This document shows positions 40,952 through 51,185 of a stretch of 64,000 nucleotides of DNA, piece by piece. The notes under the pieces are model-generated. The model was given only the letters and a program-made list of their open reading frames with translations. It ran no database searches and was not told where the DNA came from. A program made the position numbers and the translations under genes. Source of the DNA: an uncultured Algibacter sp. (GTDB lineage Bacteria; Bacteroidota; Bacteroidia; Flavobacteriales; Flavobacteriaceae); NCBI RefSeq assembly GCF_947487605.1, contig NZ_CANKXK010000012.1, forward strand, positions 1 to 64,000, written 5' to 3'. Each line of letters opens with the position of its first letter. The stretch's first letter is position 1.

Positions 40952-43900
40952 TTAAAAACTAGCTTTTAATGTTAGACCAACACTTCTTGTACTAGGACTT
41001 GCACTAAATTCACCAAATTGACTAGCTAAATCCGTACCAAATGTTGATACTTCAGGATCAATATATTGATTAGACTCAGGTGTGAAAAGCAAAAGATTTC
41101 TACCTACTACAGTAAGTGATATATCTTCAAAAGGTGTTTTTTCAATTATTTTTTTAGAGAACCTATATCCAAAAGTAACTTCTCTTAATTTAACATAAGA
41201 TTTATCAATAACGTCACCTCTTTCAACTGCTGAAGCACGGTAATAATCATCCCAATGTTCGTTATCTATAGCTGTCGTATTTTCTACATAAGTAAAATTG
41301 CCATTACCGTCATCAATTCTATTAACAGAACCTGGAATTATGTACGGTTGTCTATCATTTATCGTGGTTGTGATTGAGTTTCCTGTAAAACGTGTGAGAC
41401 TAGCAGTACGGCTATACATTAAGCCTCCTTGTCTTACATCAACTGATAGCCCTAGAGAAAACCCCTTATATGTAAAACTATTAGTAATACCTAAAGTATA
41501 GTCATATTGAGTATCTCCATAAACCTCTTTAACAGGTGATGCAATTGGAACACCTACATTATCAACAACAATATTTCCGTTTGGATCTCTTAGAGGAACA
41601 CTACCTTCAATAAGTGCTAAAGGAAATCCTTGTCTTGCAACTAAGCTAATAGTACTCAAACCACCAAGAGCAATTTGTGGTACTCTATCATCCAGTTTTT
41701 CTAATACGGCATCATTTGTAGAATAATTTATTGCCATGTCCCAATTAAACCCATCATGATTTCTAAAAACTCCAAGGGTTAGAAGGGCTTCATAACCAGT
41801 ATTAGAGATAGTACCTATGTTGGCAGTTTGATTTGTGAAACCAGAAGTTGACGCTAAGGGTAAGGCCAAAATTTGATCTTCAACTGTAGCATCATAATAC
41901 GTAAAATCTATGCTAATACGGTTCTTTAAAAAAGATAATTCAGTTCCAATTTCAAACTCTTTTCGTCTTTCAGGCGCTAGATTTGGATTTCCAGCTCTAT
42001 TTCCAACTTCAAAAGCGTTTAGGCCACCTACTGGGAAATTAAGATTTCTAAATCCTTGGTTGTCTGTTGCTCCTAAAATATTAACGGGATTAATACTATA
42101 TGGAGCTGTATCTACACCAGTTTCTCCATATCCTAATCTTAGTTTTCCATAACTAAGGATGTTTTTTATTTCTGGAAAACTTTTTGTTATTATCCATGAA
42201 GCATTTGCGCCTCCATAAAGAACAGATCTATTTTCTTCTGGTAAGGTAGAATACCAATCGTTTCTAACATTAGTAGTAAGAAAGAGCATGTCTTTATAAG
42301 AGACTGTAGTGGAATTTAATACACCATAAAGTCTCCTCTTTGAAATTGTTGAAGCTGCAGTAATAGGACTAGCTGAGTTAGATAGTGAAAAGAAATCTGG
42401 TATATCCTGTGAAGTAACATTAGCACTAGATCCTGATGTTGTTCTATCATTGTAGTTAAAGCCAATGGTAGAGGTAAGATGGAAATTCTCGTTTAAATTA
42501 AAATCAAGATTATATAAAATATCATGATTAACCTGTTTTACATTATTTTGAGCTTCACCATAAAACCCAGGGATTTCTATACTAGTACCATCATTAGGGC
42601 TCCCAGGAGATGCATCTATAATGGCATTCCATATTTTCGTGTAGTCATTGTATGAATCTATACCTAGTCTGTATGATACGTTTGACCAATCATTAATTTG
42701 AGCACTAACATTAAATGAACCATAAACTCTTTCTTTCGTATATTTAGCCCCATCTTCATTAAGATTAAAGTAAGGATTTACAATTCCGAAACCAGTATAG
42801 TAATTATCAATATTATTAAAAGGGTCGTTTTTATAGTCTTTAAATTCTGTAATATCAAAATCAGTGGGAATCTGCATTAAGTTATTAATAGTGTTAGTTC
42901 CCTGCCCACCTTGAACACCAGAACCTCTAGTGCTTACATAATTTAAATTACCTCCAAAGGTTAAGAAACCCATCTTAGAATTGAATGTAAGAGAAATAGT
43001 GTTTCTTTCATTAGAATCATTGGCTGTTGGGAATATCCCATCTGAAGTTGTATTATTAAAAGATATTCTACCTGAAGAGTTTCCCGAACCGCCAGAAATA
43101 GCAACATTGGTTACATAAGAGGTGCCAATATCGAAAAAGTTCCTCCATTGATCTTCTTGAAAAGAGTAAGGTTTTATTTTCTGTGAATTGTTTACAACAT
43201 TACCCCAAGGTAATACTTCGCCTGTAAAACGAGGTCCCCAAGAACCGTTTTCACCTAAAAAATGCTGCCCATCCCAACCTTGTCCAAACTGAGTTTGGTA
43301 GTTAGGAGCTCTCAAAAGATCTGAAAATATTGCAGTTGTAGAAAAATCAATACTTAATTTATCTGTAGACCCTTGTTTTGTTGTAATAATTACAACACCA
43401 TTAGCTGCCCTTGAACCATAAAGTGCTGTACTAGAAGCACCTTTAAGGATAGAAATTGACTCGATGTTTTCTGGATTTATATCTCCAGATCCACGACCAA
43501 AATCGTATGAACCATTTAGGCTATCTTCAAAATTTGATTGGTTGTTAATTGGAACACCATCAATAATATATAAAGGTTGATTACTACCACCTATGGTACT
43601 AAACCCTCTAATAATAATTCCAGAAGAAGAACCAGGGTCTGTACTAGCACTAGAAATAACGACACCTGCTACTTTACCTTTGATAGCATCTGCTATATTA
43701 GCTTGTGCTCCTTCATTTAATTCTTCTGAACCAATACTAGTTATTGCTGACCCAATAGAACCCTTTTCTCTTTTAATTCCTAAAGCAGTTACCACTACTT
43801 CTTCTAGGGACTCTGCATCTTCTTGCATAGTAACATTAATTATACTTGAAGTTCCTACAACTATTTCTTGTGATGAATACCCAACAAAACTAAATACAAG

Positions 43901-44110
43901 GGTTGCTCCTTGATTCACATTGATTGAATACTTACCATCGAAATCTGTAGAGGCACCAGAAGTTGTACCTTTAACTAAGACAGTAGTTCCAGGTAATGGT
44001 AATCCACTATTGTCGGATACCGTACCAGAAATTGTCTTTTCTTGCGCAAACGTTAGTTGCACAGCAAACGCCAGTAAAAGCGTTAGCATTCCACTAAACT
44101 TTGTTTTCAT
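40952..44110 (-). CDS. SusC/RagA family TonB-linked outer-membrane transporter
   Basis: The 1052-residue protein has a signal peptide (ends at about residue 23, TFAQ), a carboxypeptidase-regulatory-like domain (ISGTVSDNSGLPLPGTTVLV), the linker LEEVVVTALGIKREK near residue 105, the plug (SIGSEELNEG to ILKGASSTALYGSRAANGVV) and a 22-stranded barrel ending in VGLTLKASF. It imports a glycan or peptide together with the SusD protein, powered by TonB. I chose ATG 44110, which places the signal peptide at the N-terminus. No glycoside hydrolase, sulfatase or anti-sigma/ECF pair lies near, so the substrate stays open. Confidence 0.93.
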   Translation of the reverse strand: MKTKFSGMLTLLLAFAVQLTFAQEKTISGTVSDNSGLPLPGTTVLVKGTTSGASTDFDGKYSINVNQGATLVFSFVGYSSQEIVVGTSSIINVTMQEDAESLEEVVVTALGIKREKGSIGSAITSIGSEELNEGAQANIADAIKGKVAGVVISSASTDPGSSSGIIIRGFSTIGGSNQPLYIIDGVPINNQSNFEDSLNGSYDFGRGSGDINPENIESISILKGASSTALYGSRAANGVVIITTKQGSTDKLSIDFSTTAIFSDLLRAPNYQTQFGQGWDGQHFLGENGSWGPRFTGEVLPWGNVVNNSQKIKPYSFQEDQWRNFFDIGTSYVTNVAISGGSGNSSGRISFNNTTSDGIFPTANDSNERNTISLTFNSKMGFLTFGGNLNYVSTRGSGVQGGQGTNTINNLMQIPTDFDITEFKDYKNDPFNNIDNYYTGFGIVNPYFNLNEDGAKYTKERVYGSFNVSAQINDWSNVSYRLGIDSYNDYTKIWNAIIDASPGSPNDGTSIEIPGFYGEAQNNVKQVNHDILYNLDFNLNENFHLTSTIGFNYNDRTTSGSSANVTSQDIPDFFSLSNSASPITAASTISKRRLYGVLNSTTVSYKDMLFLTTNVRNDWYSTLPEENRSVLYGGANASWIITKSFPEIKNILSYGKLRLGYGETGVDTAPYSINPVNILGATDNQGFRNLNFPVGGLNAFEVGNRAGNPNLAPERRKEFEIGTELSFLKNRISIDFTYYDATVEDQILALPLASTSGFTNQTANIGTISNTGYEALLTLGVFRNHDGFNWDMAINYSTNDAVLEKLDDRVPQIALGGLSTISLVARQGFPLALIEGSVPLRDPNGNIVVDNVGVPIASPVKEVYGDTQYDYTLGITNSFTYKGFSLGLSVDVRQGGLMYSRTASLTRFTGNSITTTINDRQPYIIPGSVNRIDDGNGNFTYVENTTAIDNEHWDDYYRASAVERGDVIDKSYVKLREVTFGYRFSKKIIEKTPFEDISLTVVGRNLLLFTPESNQYIDPEVSTFGTDLASQFGEFSASPSTRSVGLTLKASF

Positions 44111-44230
44111 TTTATAATTATTTGAATTAGTCAATGCCAAAAATCTTAATAATAAGTTAATAAAACAACAATTTCTAGTTAAAATTTCTTGTAGAACTCA
44201 AAAAAATTAATAAAATGTTAAAAAAAAGAG

Positions 44231-45922
44231 CTAAAAATTAGCCACTAAACTAATATGTATCTTAGAATTCGAAAGCTTGAATGGCTGGTTTTCAGCCTTA
44301 CCATTTGCATAGTTAAACTTTAAAAGCCCTGCTTTGGTTAATAGTCCAAAACCAAAACCATAACCGAAAAGTTTTTCTTTAGATTTGATTACCTCATTTT
44401 CAAAATAAGCTAAATCTGTAATAGTATGAATATATATGCTATTACTGAGTTGAAATCTATATTCGGTATTTATAACACCAAACAAAGAAGCATATAAGCT
44501 GTTTTCTTCAAAACCTCTTATGGAATTAATCCCGCCAAAGCGAAGCAACTCATTCTCAAAATAGCTATCAGAATTTAATGTAGAGCTATTAACTCTTATA
44601 TAAAAGCTATTCCTGTTGTTGAAGTTTATTATTTTAAATGCATCAATAAAAAGATGGGTTTGCTTTTCAGAAATATTGGATGTGGTTCTTTTCCCAAAAT
44701 TTGTTTCAACATAAAGTGACGTCTTTATGGGGAAAAGTAGGTTGTACGATTGTTGTGATATAAATTCATAGGCTAAAGAATAATAGGTCGTATCATAATC
44801 GCTTATTGATGCTGTAGTATTTGATAGTAAATTGTTAGATGTAGTTGAGTTAACACCAGAATAAATTTTATTTCTTGAATTTATTTGATAATGTAATTTT
44901 GCGATTTGATTTACTGTAGTGAAAGATGAATCTCGTTTAAATATTTGTAATGAGAAATCGACACCAATAGGAGAATTAAATAAATAGGGCATCGATATGT
45001 TTGCATTAAATGTTTTCTGGTCATTTTCATCACTCTTGTAAAGAAGTCTAAATGACTCCCCAAAGTTTAAGTTATTTGTTAGACTTAAGTTTAAATAACC
45101 ATCGAATTCTAAATTATTGGTTTCATCATTTGTGCCGAAACCTAAAAAACCATCAAACGAATTGCTTTTTGCCTTTTCTATATATAAATAGAGTGTGGTA
45201 GAATCTTTTGTAAATAGAACTTCAGGAGGTTTTATTTGGTTAGCAAATTTTAAATTATCCAGACGCTCATTTTTTTTCTTGATTTCATTTAAATCAAAAA
45301 GACTGTTCTTTGTTATCTTTAAATAATGTTTGAGGTAAGATTTGGGGAATTTCTCATATCCTTTAATAATTATATTATCAATGTTTCTTTTTTGTTCTTC
45401 TGAGCTTATTATTAATTGTGCTTCTAGATTTGAGTCTTTTCTAATTTTTATGTTGGAGAGTTTTAATTTAGAAAATGGATAGCCTTGTTGAGATACTTTA
45501 GAATTAATAAAATTTAAAGCATTTTCAATTTCACTAAAACTAATTATAAAATAATCATCAAAAACTTGTTTTGAAATCAAATCGATATTTGCAATATCTA
45601 TATCCGATTTATTGTAGTATATATATATGGTATTGAATTTTTGTTTTAAATGAATTTCTGCATTAAAAATCGAATCAGATGTTTTACTAATATTATTTAA
45701 CCTATTTTCAATATATCCTTTTTTATATAGTGCGTTTTGAATTGAGTCAATTTCATGTTTTAATGAGTTATAGTCCTTATAGGTTTTTGAGTAATTTAAT
45801 GAGTCGATTATTTGTGTCTCGAATTCATTTTCTCCACTAACTTTAAGATTTAAATTTTGGCAAAATGTTTCCGAAGAAAAAAGTGTATATATAATAAGGA
45901 GTAAAAAAGAAGTTTTCTGCAC
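44231..45922 (-). CDS. BamA/TamA family outer-membrane protein
   Basis: The 563-residue protein has a signal peptide (about 1-21), two or three POTRA-like domains (about 25-240, for example INSKVSQQGYPFSKLKLSN and IIIKGYEKFPKSYLKHYLKI) and a C-terminal barrel with the INSIRGFEENSL element (the RGF motif is the family hallmark) and final strand HISLVANF, ending in F. It probably inserts or translocates outer-membrane proteins. It is shorter than BamA (usually five POTRA domains), so it is a TamA- or ShlB-like relative. It is transcribed alone, 90 bases from the susC start on the same strand. Confidence 0.8.
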   Translation of the reverse strand: MQKTSFLLLIIYTLFSSETFCQNLNLKVSGENEFETQIIDSLNYSKTYKDYNSLKHEIDSIQNALYKKGYIENRLNNISKTSDSIFNAEIHLKQKFNTIYIYYNKSDIDIANIDLISKQVFDDYFIISFSEIENALNFINSKVSQQGYPFSKLKLSNIKIRKDSNLEAQLIISSEEQKRNIDNIIIKGYEKFPKSYLKHYLKITKNSLFDLNEIKKKNERLDNLKFANQIKPPEVLFTKDSTTLYLYIEKAKSNSFDGFLGFGTNDETNNLEFDGYLNLSLTNNLNFGESFRLLYKSDENDQKTFNANISMPYLFNSPIGVDFSLQIFKRDSSFTTVNQIAKLHYQINSRNKIYSGVNSTTSNNLLSNTTASISDYDTTYYSLAYEFISQQSYNLLFPIKTSLYVETNFGKRTTSNISEKQTHLFIDAFKIINFNNRNSFYIRVNSSTLNSDSYFENELLRFGGINSIRGFEENSLYASLFGVINTEYRFQLSNSIYIHTITDLAYFENEVIKSKEKLFGYGFGFGLLTKAGLLKFNYANGKAENQPFKLSNSKIHISLVANF

Positions 45923-46027
45923 GTTAAAATCAGCTCTTTGATGCTGTAAATCTAACGGAAAATAGAGACTTATAATATATGCGATTCTATTATTTTTAAA
46001 AACTCTTAAAAATTAATGTTTTAGGGT

Positions 46028-46057
46028 TTGAATAATTCATTTTAATTTCTACCTTTG
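46028..46057 (+). promoter_or_regulatory. Consensus promoter of the str-S10-spc-alpha run
   Basis: TTG (46028-46030), 19 bases of spacer and TACCTTTG (46050-46057) match the Bacteroidota housekeeping promoter exactly. The expected transcription start is about 46063, leaving a leader of about 38 bases before rpsL. Confidence 0.75.
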
Positions 46058-46061
46058 CAGC

Positions 46062-46075
46062 CCTCTAATAAGAGG
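46062..46075 (+). promoter_or_regulatory. Small hairpin at the 5' end of the rpsL leader
   Basis: CCTCT (46062-46066) and AGAGG (46071-46075) pair around AATA. It would be the first element of the mRNA, where it could stabilise the transcript or take part in autogenous control. No such function is proven. Confidence 0.4.
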
Positions 46076-46100
46076 ATTTTTAAATTTATATTTATTATAT

Positions 46101-46475
46101 ATGCCAACAATTTCACAATTAGTAAGAACAGGAAGAGCCAAAATAACCAAGAAGAGTAAATCGGCTGCTTTAGATTCTTGTCCGCAAAGACGTGGTGTAT
46201 GTACTCGTGTTTACACAACAACTCCTAAAAAACCTAACTCAGCAATGCGTAAGGTAGCAAGGGTTCGTTTAACAAATGGAAACGAGGTTAATGCATACAT
46301 TGGTGGAGAAGGACATAATCTACAAGAGCACTCGATAGTATTGGTTAGAGGTGGAAGGGTAAAAGATTTGCCAGGAGTTAGATATCACATTGTACGTGGT
46401 GCTTTAGACACAGCAGGTGTTTCAGGTAGAACGCAACGTAGATCTAAGTATGGTGCTAAACGCCCTAAGAAGTAA
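46101..46475 (+). CDS. rpsL: 30S ribosomal protein S12
   Basis: The 124 residues are full length. S12 lies at the decoding centre. The [18 protein letters not shown] loop and the [10 protein letters not shown] loop, which carries the aspartate that is methylthiolated in other bacteria, are intact. The lysines at the known streptomycin-resistance positions are wild type, so sensitivity is expected from this gene alone. It is the first gene of the long ribosomal run, 43 bases after the -7 box. Confidence 0.98.
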   Translation: MPTISQLVRTGRAKITKKSKSAALDSCPQRRGVCTRVYTTTPKKPNSAMRKVARVRLTNGNEVNAYIGGEGHNLQEHSIVLVRGGRVKDLPGVRYHIVRGALDTAGVSGRTQRRSKYGAKRPKK

Positions 46476-46496
46476 TTTAAACTTTAAGAAGAAGAC

Positions 46497-46973
46497 ATGA
46501 GAAAAAGAGCAGCAAAAAAGAGACCGCTTTTACCAGATCCACGTTTTAACGATCAGTTAGTAACTCGATTCGTTAATATGATGATGTGGGATGGCAAGAA
46601 GTCCGTAGCTTTTAAAGTATTCTACGATGCAATTGATATGGTAGATTCGAAAAAAACTGACGAAGAAAAAACAGCATTAGAAATCTGGAAAGATGCTTTA
46701 TCAAATGTGATGCCTCACGTAGAAGTACGTAGTCGTCGTGTTGGTGGTGCAACATTTCAAATACCAATGCAAATCCGTCCAGACCGTAAAGTTTCAACCG
46801 CAATGAAATGGCTTATTAGCTATTCTCGTAAAAGAAACGAAAAATCTATGGCCAACCGTTTAGCAGCAGAAATCTTAGCTGCAGCTAAAGAAGAAGGAGC
46901 AGCTGTTAAGAAAAGAGTTGATACTCATAAAATGGCAGAGGCAAACAAAGCATTCTCTCACTTTAGATTTTAA
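46497..46973 (+). CDS. rpsG: 30S ribosomal protein S7
   Basis: The 158 residues match S7, the primary 16S rRNA binder that nucleates the 30S head. The [17 protein letters not shown] and [19 protein letters not shown] stretches and the C-terminal [16 protein letters not shown]-like end ([16 protein letters not shown]) are typical. It is 21 bases after rpsL. In E. coli S7 is the repressor of the str operon; whether that holds here is unknown. Confidence 0.98.
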   Translation: MRKRAAKKRPLLPDPRFNDQLVTRFVNMMMWDGKKSVAFKVFYDAIDMVDSKKTDEEKTALEIWKDALSNVMPHVEVRSRRVGGATFQIPMQIRPDRKVSTAMKWLISYSRKRNEKSMANRLAAEILAAAKEEGAAVKKRVDTHKMAEANKAFSHFRF

Positions 46974-46979
46974 TAGGTA

Positions 46980-49106
46980 ATGGCAAGAGATTTAAAATTT
47001 ACTAGAAATATAGGTATTGCTGCACATATTGATGCAGGAAAAACTACTACTACAGAACGTATTCTTTATTATACAGGTGTTTCACATAAAATTGGTGAAG
47101 TACACGATGGTGCTGCAACAATGGACTGGATGGAGCAAGAGCAAGAAAGAGGTATTACAATTACTTCTGCTGCTACTACTTGTACTTGGGAGTTTCCAAT
47201 TGAAAATGGAGCGCCAACACCAGATACTAAAGGATATCACTTTAATATAATTGACACACCGGGTCACGTTGATTTTACCGTAGAGGTGAATCGTTCATTA
47301 CGTGTTCTTGATGGGTTGGTATTCTTATTTAGTGCAGTTGATGGTGTTGAGCCACAGTCTGAAACTAACTGGAGACTAGCCGATAACTATAAAGTACCTA
47401 GAATTGGTTTCGTTAATAAAATGGACCGTCAAGGATCTGACTTTTTAGGTGTTTGTCAACAAGTAAAAGATATGTTGAAATCTAACGCGGTGCCAATCGT
47501 TTTAAATATTGGTGACGAGGAAGATTTTAAAGGAATAATCGATTTAGTTAAAAATCGTGCTATTGTTTGGCATGATGAAACACAAGGGGCAACTTTTGAT
47601 GTAATCGAAATTCCAGAAGAACTTAAAGAAGAAGCTCGTAAATATCGTGCATTACTTATTGAAGAAGTTGCAGGTTACGACGAGGATCTTTTAGAAAAAT
47701 TCATGGAAGATGAAGATTCTATTACAGAAGATGAAGTGCATGCTGCGCTTAGAGCTGCTGTAATGGATATGGCAATTATTCCAATGATATGTGGTTCTGC
47801 ATTTAAAAATAAAGGAGTACAGTTCTTATTAGATGCTGTATGTCGTTATTTACCTTCTCCAACAGATAAAGAGGGTATTGTTGGGACTGATCCAGATTCT
47901 GGAGAAGAGATTTTGCGTAAGCCAGATGTAAAGGAGCCGTTTGCTGCTTTAGCATTTAAAATTGCTACCGATCCTTTCGTAGGTCGTTTAGCATTTTTTA
48001 GAGCATATTCTGGTCGTTTAGATGCAGGTTCTTATGTTCTAAATAATCGTTCTGGTAAAAAAGAGCGTATATCAAGAATTTATCAAATGCACGCTAACAA
48101 GCAAAATGCCATTGATTTTATAGAAGCTGGAGATATTGGTGCTGCTGTAGGATTTAAATCTATTAAAACAGGAGATACCCTTTCAGATGAAAAACATCCA
48201 ATTGTTTTAGAGTCTATGGACTTCCCAGATCCAGTAATTGGTATAGCGGTTGAGCCTAAAACTAAAGCAGATGTTGATAAGTTAGGAATGGGCTTAGCTA
48301 AATTAGCTGAAGAAGATCCAACATTTACTGTACGTTCAGACGAAGCTTCAGGGCAAACTATTATTTCAGGAATGGGTGAACTTCACCTTGATGTTATTGT
48401 AGATCGTTTAAAGCGTGAGTTTAAAGTTGAAGTAAACCAAGGTCAACCACAAGTTGAATATAAAGAAGCTATTACACAAGCTGCAGATCATAGAGAAGTT
48501 TATAAAAAACAATCTGGTGGTCGTGGTAAATTCGCAGATATTGTATTTACGGTTGAGCCGGCTGAGGAAGGAGCAACAGGGCTTCAGTTTGAATCTATAA
48601 TTAAAGGTGGTAACGTTCCTAAAGAATTTATCCCTTCAATTGAAAAAGGATTTAAAATGGCAATGGTTAACGGACCTTTAGCAGGTTACGAAATTGATGC
48701 TATGAAAGTTACTTTAAAAGATGGGTCTTATCACGATGTGGATTCAGATCAATTATCTTTTGAGTTAGCTGCAAAACTTGGATTTAAAAACTGTGCTAGA
48801 GCTGCTAAAGCTGTAATCATGGAACCAATCATGAAACTTGAGGTAATAACTCCTGAAGAAAATATGGGTGACATTGTTGGAGATTTAAACAGAAGAAGAG
48901 GACAAGTGAGTGATATGGGTGATAGAGCTGGTGCAAAAACTGTAAAAGCTACTGTGCCATTATCAGAAATGTTTGGATATGTAACAACATTAAGAACATT
49001 ATCATCAGGTCGTGCAACGTCAACAATGGAATTTTCACATTATGCTGAAACACCTTCAAATATATCTGAAGAGGTTATCAAAGCAGCTAAAGGAGAACAA
49101 TCTTAA
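46980..49106 (+). CDS. fusA: Translation elongation factor G
   Basis: The 708-residue GTPase drives translocation. G1 [15 protein letters not shown] lies near residue 15, switch [11 protein letters not shown] near 92, NKMDR near 146, and domains II to V follow, including the [15 protein letters not shown] stretch and the [21 protein letters not shown] loop region of domain IV. It is complete and lies 6 bases after rpsG. No tuf gene follows; rpsJ comes next after 11 bases, a gene order common in Bacteroidota. Confidence 0.98.
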   Translation: MARDLKFTRNIGIAAHIDAGKTTTTERILYYTGVSHKIGEVHDGAATMDWMEQEQERGITITSAATTCTWEFPIENGAPTPDTKGYHFNIIDTPGHVDFTVEVNRSLRVLDGLVFLFSAVDGVEPQSETNWRLADNYKVPRIGFVNKMDRQGSDFLGVCQQVKDMLKSNAVPIVLNIGDEEDFKGIIDLVKNRAIVWHDETQGATFDVIEIPEELKEEARKYRALLIEEVAGYDEDLLEKFMEDEDSITEDEVHAALRAAVMDMAIIPMICGSAFKNKGVQFLLDAVCRYLPSPTDKEGIVGTDPDSGEEILRKPDVKEPFAALAFKIATDPFVGRLAFFRAYSGRLDAGSYVLNNRSGKKERISRIYQMHANKQNAIDFIEAGDIGAAVGFKSIKTGDTLSDEKHPIVLESMDFPDPVIGIAVEPKTKADVDKLGMGLAKLAEEDPTFTVRSDEASGQTIISGMGELHLDVIVDRLKREFKVEVNQGQPQVEYKEAITQAADHREVYKKQSGGRGKFADIVFTVEPAEEGATGLQFESIIKGGNVPKEFIPSIEKGFKMAMVNGPLAGYEIDAMKVTLKDGSYHDVDSDQLSFELAAKLGFKNCARAAKAVIMEPIMKLEVITPEENMGDIVGDLNRRRGQVSDMGDRAGAKTVKATVPLSEMFGYVTTLRTLSSGRATSTMEFSHYAETPSNISEEVIKAAKGEQS

Positions 49107-49117
49107 AAGTTAAGAAA

Positions 49118-49423
49118 ATGAGTCAAAAAATCAGAATAAAATTAAAGTCTTACGATTTCAACTTAGTAGACAAGTCTGCTGATAAGATTGTAAAAACAGT
49201 AAAAAGTACTGGAGCTGTAGTAACTGGACCAATTCCATTACCAACTCACAAGAAAATTTTCACTGTATTACGTTCTCCACACGTAAACAAGAAATCAAGA
49301 GAGCAGTTTCAATTATCTTCTTATAAAAGATTATTAGATATCTACTCGTCGTCATCAAAAACAATTGATGCCTTGATGAAACTTGAATTACCAAGTGGTG
49401 TTGAAGTAGAGATTAAAGTGTAA
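49118..49423 (+). CDS. rpsJ: 30S ribosomal protein S10 (NusE)
   Basis: The 101-residue protein has the [21 protein letters not shown] start and the [24 protein letters not shown] loop that contacts rRNA and, in antitermination, NusB and NusG. It is attached to fusA (11 bases) and separated from rplC by a 207-base gap full of repeats, so here S10 belongs to the str block rather than opening the S10 operon. Confidence 0.97.
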   Translation: MSQKIRIKLKSYDFNLVDKSADKIVKTVKSTGAVVTGPIPLPTHKKIFTVLRSPHVNKKSREQFQLSSYKRLLDIYSSSSKTIDALMKLELPSGVEVEIKV

Positions 49424-49440
49424 TCGAAAAAGCGATGTCA

Positions 49441-49460
49441 CCCTGAGCGCAGTTGAAGGG
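49441..49460. repeat. Dispersed repeat between rpsJ and rplC, copy 1
   Basis: CCCTGAGCGCAGTTGAAGGG, with CCCT/AGGG ends, matches copy 2 (49571-49590) at 16 of 20 positions in the same orientation. It has a higher GC content than its surroundings and resembles a very common dispersed sequence of flavobacterial intergenic DNA. Confidence 0.65.
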
Positions 49461-49515
49461 TCTCATTAATAAAATGTCTCACCGATGCGGTCGCGAGAAA
49501 AACGGATAAATACAT

Positions 49516-49550
49516 TTCAGGGACGAAAGGTATTTTGTCCCTGAAGTTTT
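49516..49550 (+). terminator. Terminator-like hairpin between rpsJ and rplC
   Basis: TTCAGGGAC (49516-49524) pairs perfectly with GTCCCTGAA (49537-49545), is extended inside by AAA/TTT, and is followed by GTTTTTAAT. It could reduce transcription into the rplC block or process the mRNA. The T-run is short (five), so termination may be partial. Confidence 0.5.
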
Positions 49551-49570
49551 TAATAAGAATGTTGAATTTT

Positions 49571-49590
49571 CCCTGAGTAAAGTCGAAGGG
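49571..49590. repeat. Dispersed repeat between rpsJ and rplC, copy 2
   Basis: CCCTGAGTAAAGTCGAAGGG is a second copy, 130 bases after copy 1, so the two bracket the hairpin at 49516-49545. Nothing else was seen in this 207-base gap; no clear -7 box for rplC is present. Confidence 0.65.
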
Positions 49591-49630
49591 AGGTTTAAAC
49601 GAAATAGTAATAATTAATAATAAATAAATT

Positions 49631-50248
49631 ATGTCTGGGTTAATTGGAAAAAAAATCGGTATGACCAGCATCTTTGATGACAACGGAAAAAACATTCCTT
49701 GTACAGTTATCGAAGCTGGACCATGTATCGTTACCCAAGTCAGAACCGAAGAAGTTGATGGCTATGAAGCTGTTCAACTTGGTTTCGATGACGCGACAGA
49801 AAAAAGCGCTACTAAAGCAGACTTAGGTCATGCTAAAAAAGCGGGTACTTCTGTAAAGCGAAAAATCGTTGAATTCAAAGGTTTTGATGAGGAGTACAAA
49901 TTAGGTGATGCTATCACTGTTGAACATTTTAGTGAAGGTGAATTTGTTGATGTGGCAGGAACATCAAAAGGTAAAGGATTTCAAGGTGTTGTAAAACGTC
50001 ATGGTTTCGGTGGTGTAGGTCAAGCTACTCACGGTCAACATAACCGTTTAAGAGCACCAGGATCTATTGGAGCTGCATCTTATCCTGCTCGTGTTTTTAA
50101 AGGCATGAAAATGGCAGGAAGAATGGGTGGAGACACAGTTAAAGTTCAAAATTTAAGAGTTTTAAAAGTAGTTGCTGAAAAGAATCTACTTGTGGTTAAA
50201 GGATGTGTTCCTGGTCACAAAAACGCTTATGTAATTATTAGAAAATAA
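49631..50248 (+). CDS. rplC: 50S ribosomal protein L3
   Basis: The 205-residue protein begins [19 protein letters not shown] and has the central [19 protein letters not shown] loop and the [20 protein letters not shown] region, which reaches the peptidyl transferase centre and contains the glutamine methylated in other bacteria. Its stop and the rplD start overlap by one base (TAATG). Confidence 0.98.
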   Translation: MSGLIGKKIGMTSIFDDNGKNIPCTVIEAGPCIVTQVRTEEVDGYEAVQLGFDDATEKSATKADLGHAKKAGTSVKRKIVEFKGFDEEYKLGDAITVEHFSEGEFVDVAGTSKGKGFQGVVKRHGFGGVGQATHGQHNRLRAPGSIGAASYPARVFKGMKMAGRMGGDTVKVQNLRVLKVVAEKNLLVVKGCVPGHKNAYVIIRK

Positions 50249-50877
50249 TGAAAGTAGCAGTTTTAGATATAAACGGAAAAGACACAGGTAGAAAGGCAGA
50301 CCTTTCTAAAGATGTGTTTGCTATTGAGCCTAATAATCATGCTGTATATTTGGATGTTAAACAATATTTAGCAAACCAACGTCAAGGAACTCACAAATCG
50401 AAAGAAAGAGCTGAGATTGCTGGAAGTACGCGTAAGATTAAAAAGCAAAAAGGAACTGGTACAGCAAGAGCAGGTAGTATTAAGTCTGGTGTGTTTAAAG
50501 GTGGTGGTCGTATGTTCGGTCCAAGACCTAGAAATTACAGCTTCAAACTTAATAAAAACTTAAAGCGTTTAGCACGTAAATCTGCCTTAAGTATCAAAGC
50601 AGGAGAGCAGTCAATAACAGTTTTAGAAGACTTTAATTTTGATACAGTAAAAACTAAGAATTTTACTGCAGTTTTAAAGGCTTTAGAGCTTGAAAACAAA
50701 AAAACGCTCTTTGTGTTGGGTGGGTCAAATAATAACGTATATTTGTCATCGCGCAATTTAAAAAGCTCAGAAGTTATAACTTCTTCAGAATTAAGCACTT
50801 ATAAGATTTTAAATGCTAATCAAGTAGTGCTGTTAGAAGGAGCTTTAGCAGGAATTGAAACAAACTTAAGTAAATAA
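50248..50877 (+). CDS. rplD: 50S ribosomal protein L4
   Basis: The 209-residue protein has the KQYLANQRQGTHKSKERAE start of the extended loop and the GTGTARAGSIKSGVFKGGGR segment that lines the exit tunnel, the site of macrolide resistance mutations elsewhere. In E. coli L4 also represses the S10 operon. Here rplD overlaps rplC by one base and is 7 bases before rplW. Confidence 0.98.
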   Translation: MKVAVLDINGKDTGRKADLSKDVFAIEPNNHAVYLDVKQYLANQRQGTHKSKERAEIAGSTRKIKKQKGTGTARAGSIKSGVFKGGGRMFGPRPRNYSFKLNKNLKRLARKSALSIKAGEQSITVLEDFNFDTVKTKNFTAVLKALELENKKTLFVLGGSNNNVYLSSRNLKSSEVITSSELSTYKILNANQVVLLEGALAGIETNLSK

Positions 50878-50884
50878 GAAACAG

Positions 50885-51175
50885 ATGAGTATCTTAATTA
50901 AACCTATAATCACAGAAAAAGCGACTGCAGATAGCGAGTTGAGAAACTGCTATACTTTCGCGGTGAATACAAAGGCGAACAAGGTAGAAATCAAGAAAGC
51001 GGTGGAAGCCACTTACGGAGTTTCTGTAGAAAAAGTTCGTACTATAAATGTCCGTCCAGATAGAAGTACCAAGTTTACAAAAACTGGTATTCAACATGGT
51101 AAAACAAATGCTGTTAAAAAGGCAATTGTACAACTGGCGGAAGGTGAAATGATTGATTTATACAGTAACATGTAA
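50885..51175 (+). CDS. rplW: 50S ribosomal protein L23
   Basis: The 96-residue protein has the SILIKPIITEKATADSEL start and the VEATYGVSVEKVRTINVRPD stretch. L23 sits at the tunnel exit and is the docking site of trigger factor and SRP. It lies 7 bases after rplD and 10 before rplB. Confidence 0.97.
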   Translation: MSILIKPIITEKATADSELRNCYTFAVNTKANKVEIKKAVEATYGVSVEKVRTINVRPDRSTKFTKTGIQHGKTNAVKKAIVQLAEGEMIDLYSNM

Positions 51176-51185
51176 TTAAAGACTA

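Noticed and set aside
43593-44117. Plus-strand frames of 106 and 65 residues opposite the SusC N-terminus
   Set aside because: They are antisense to the conserved SusC regulatory-like domain and plug; composition is that of a mirror frame.
46101-46475. Streptomycin-resistance change in S12
   Set aside because: The lysines in TTPKKPNSA and GGRVKDLPG are the sensitive type.
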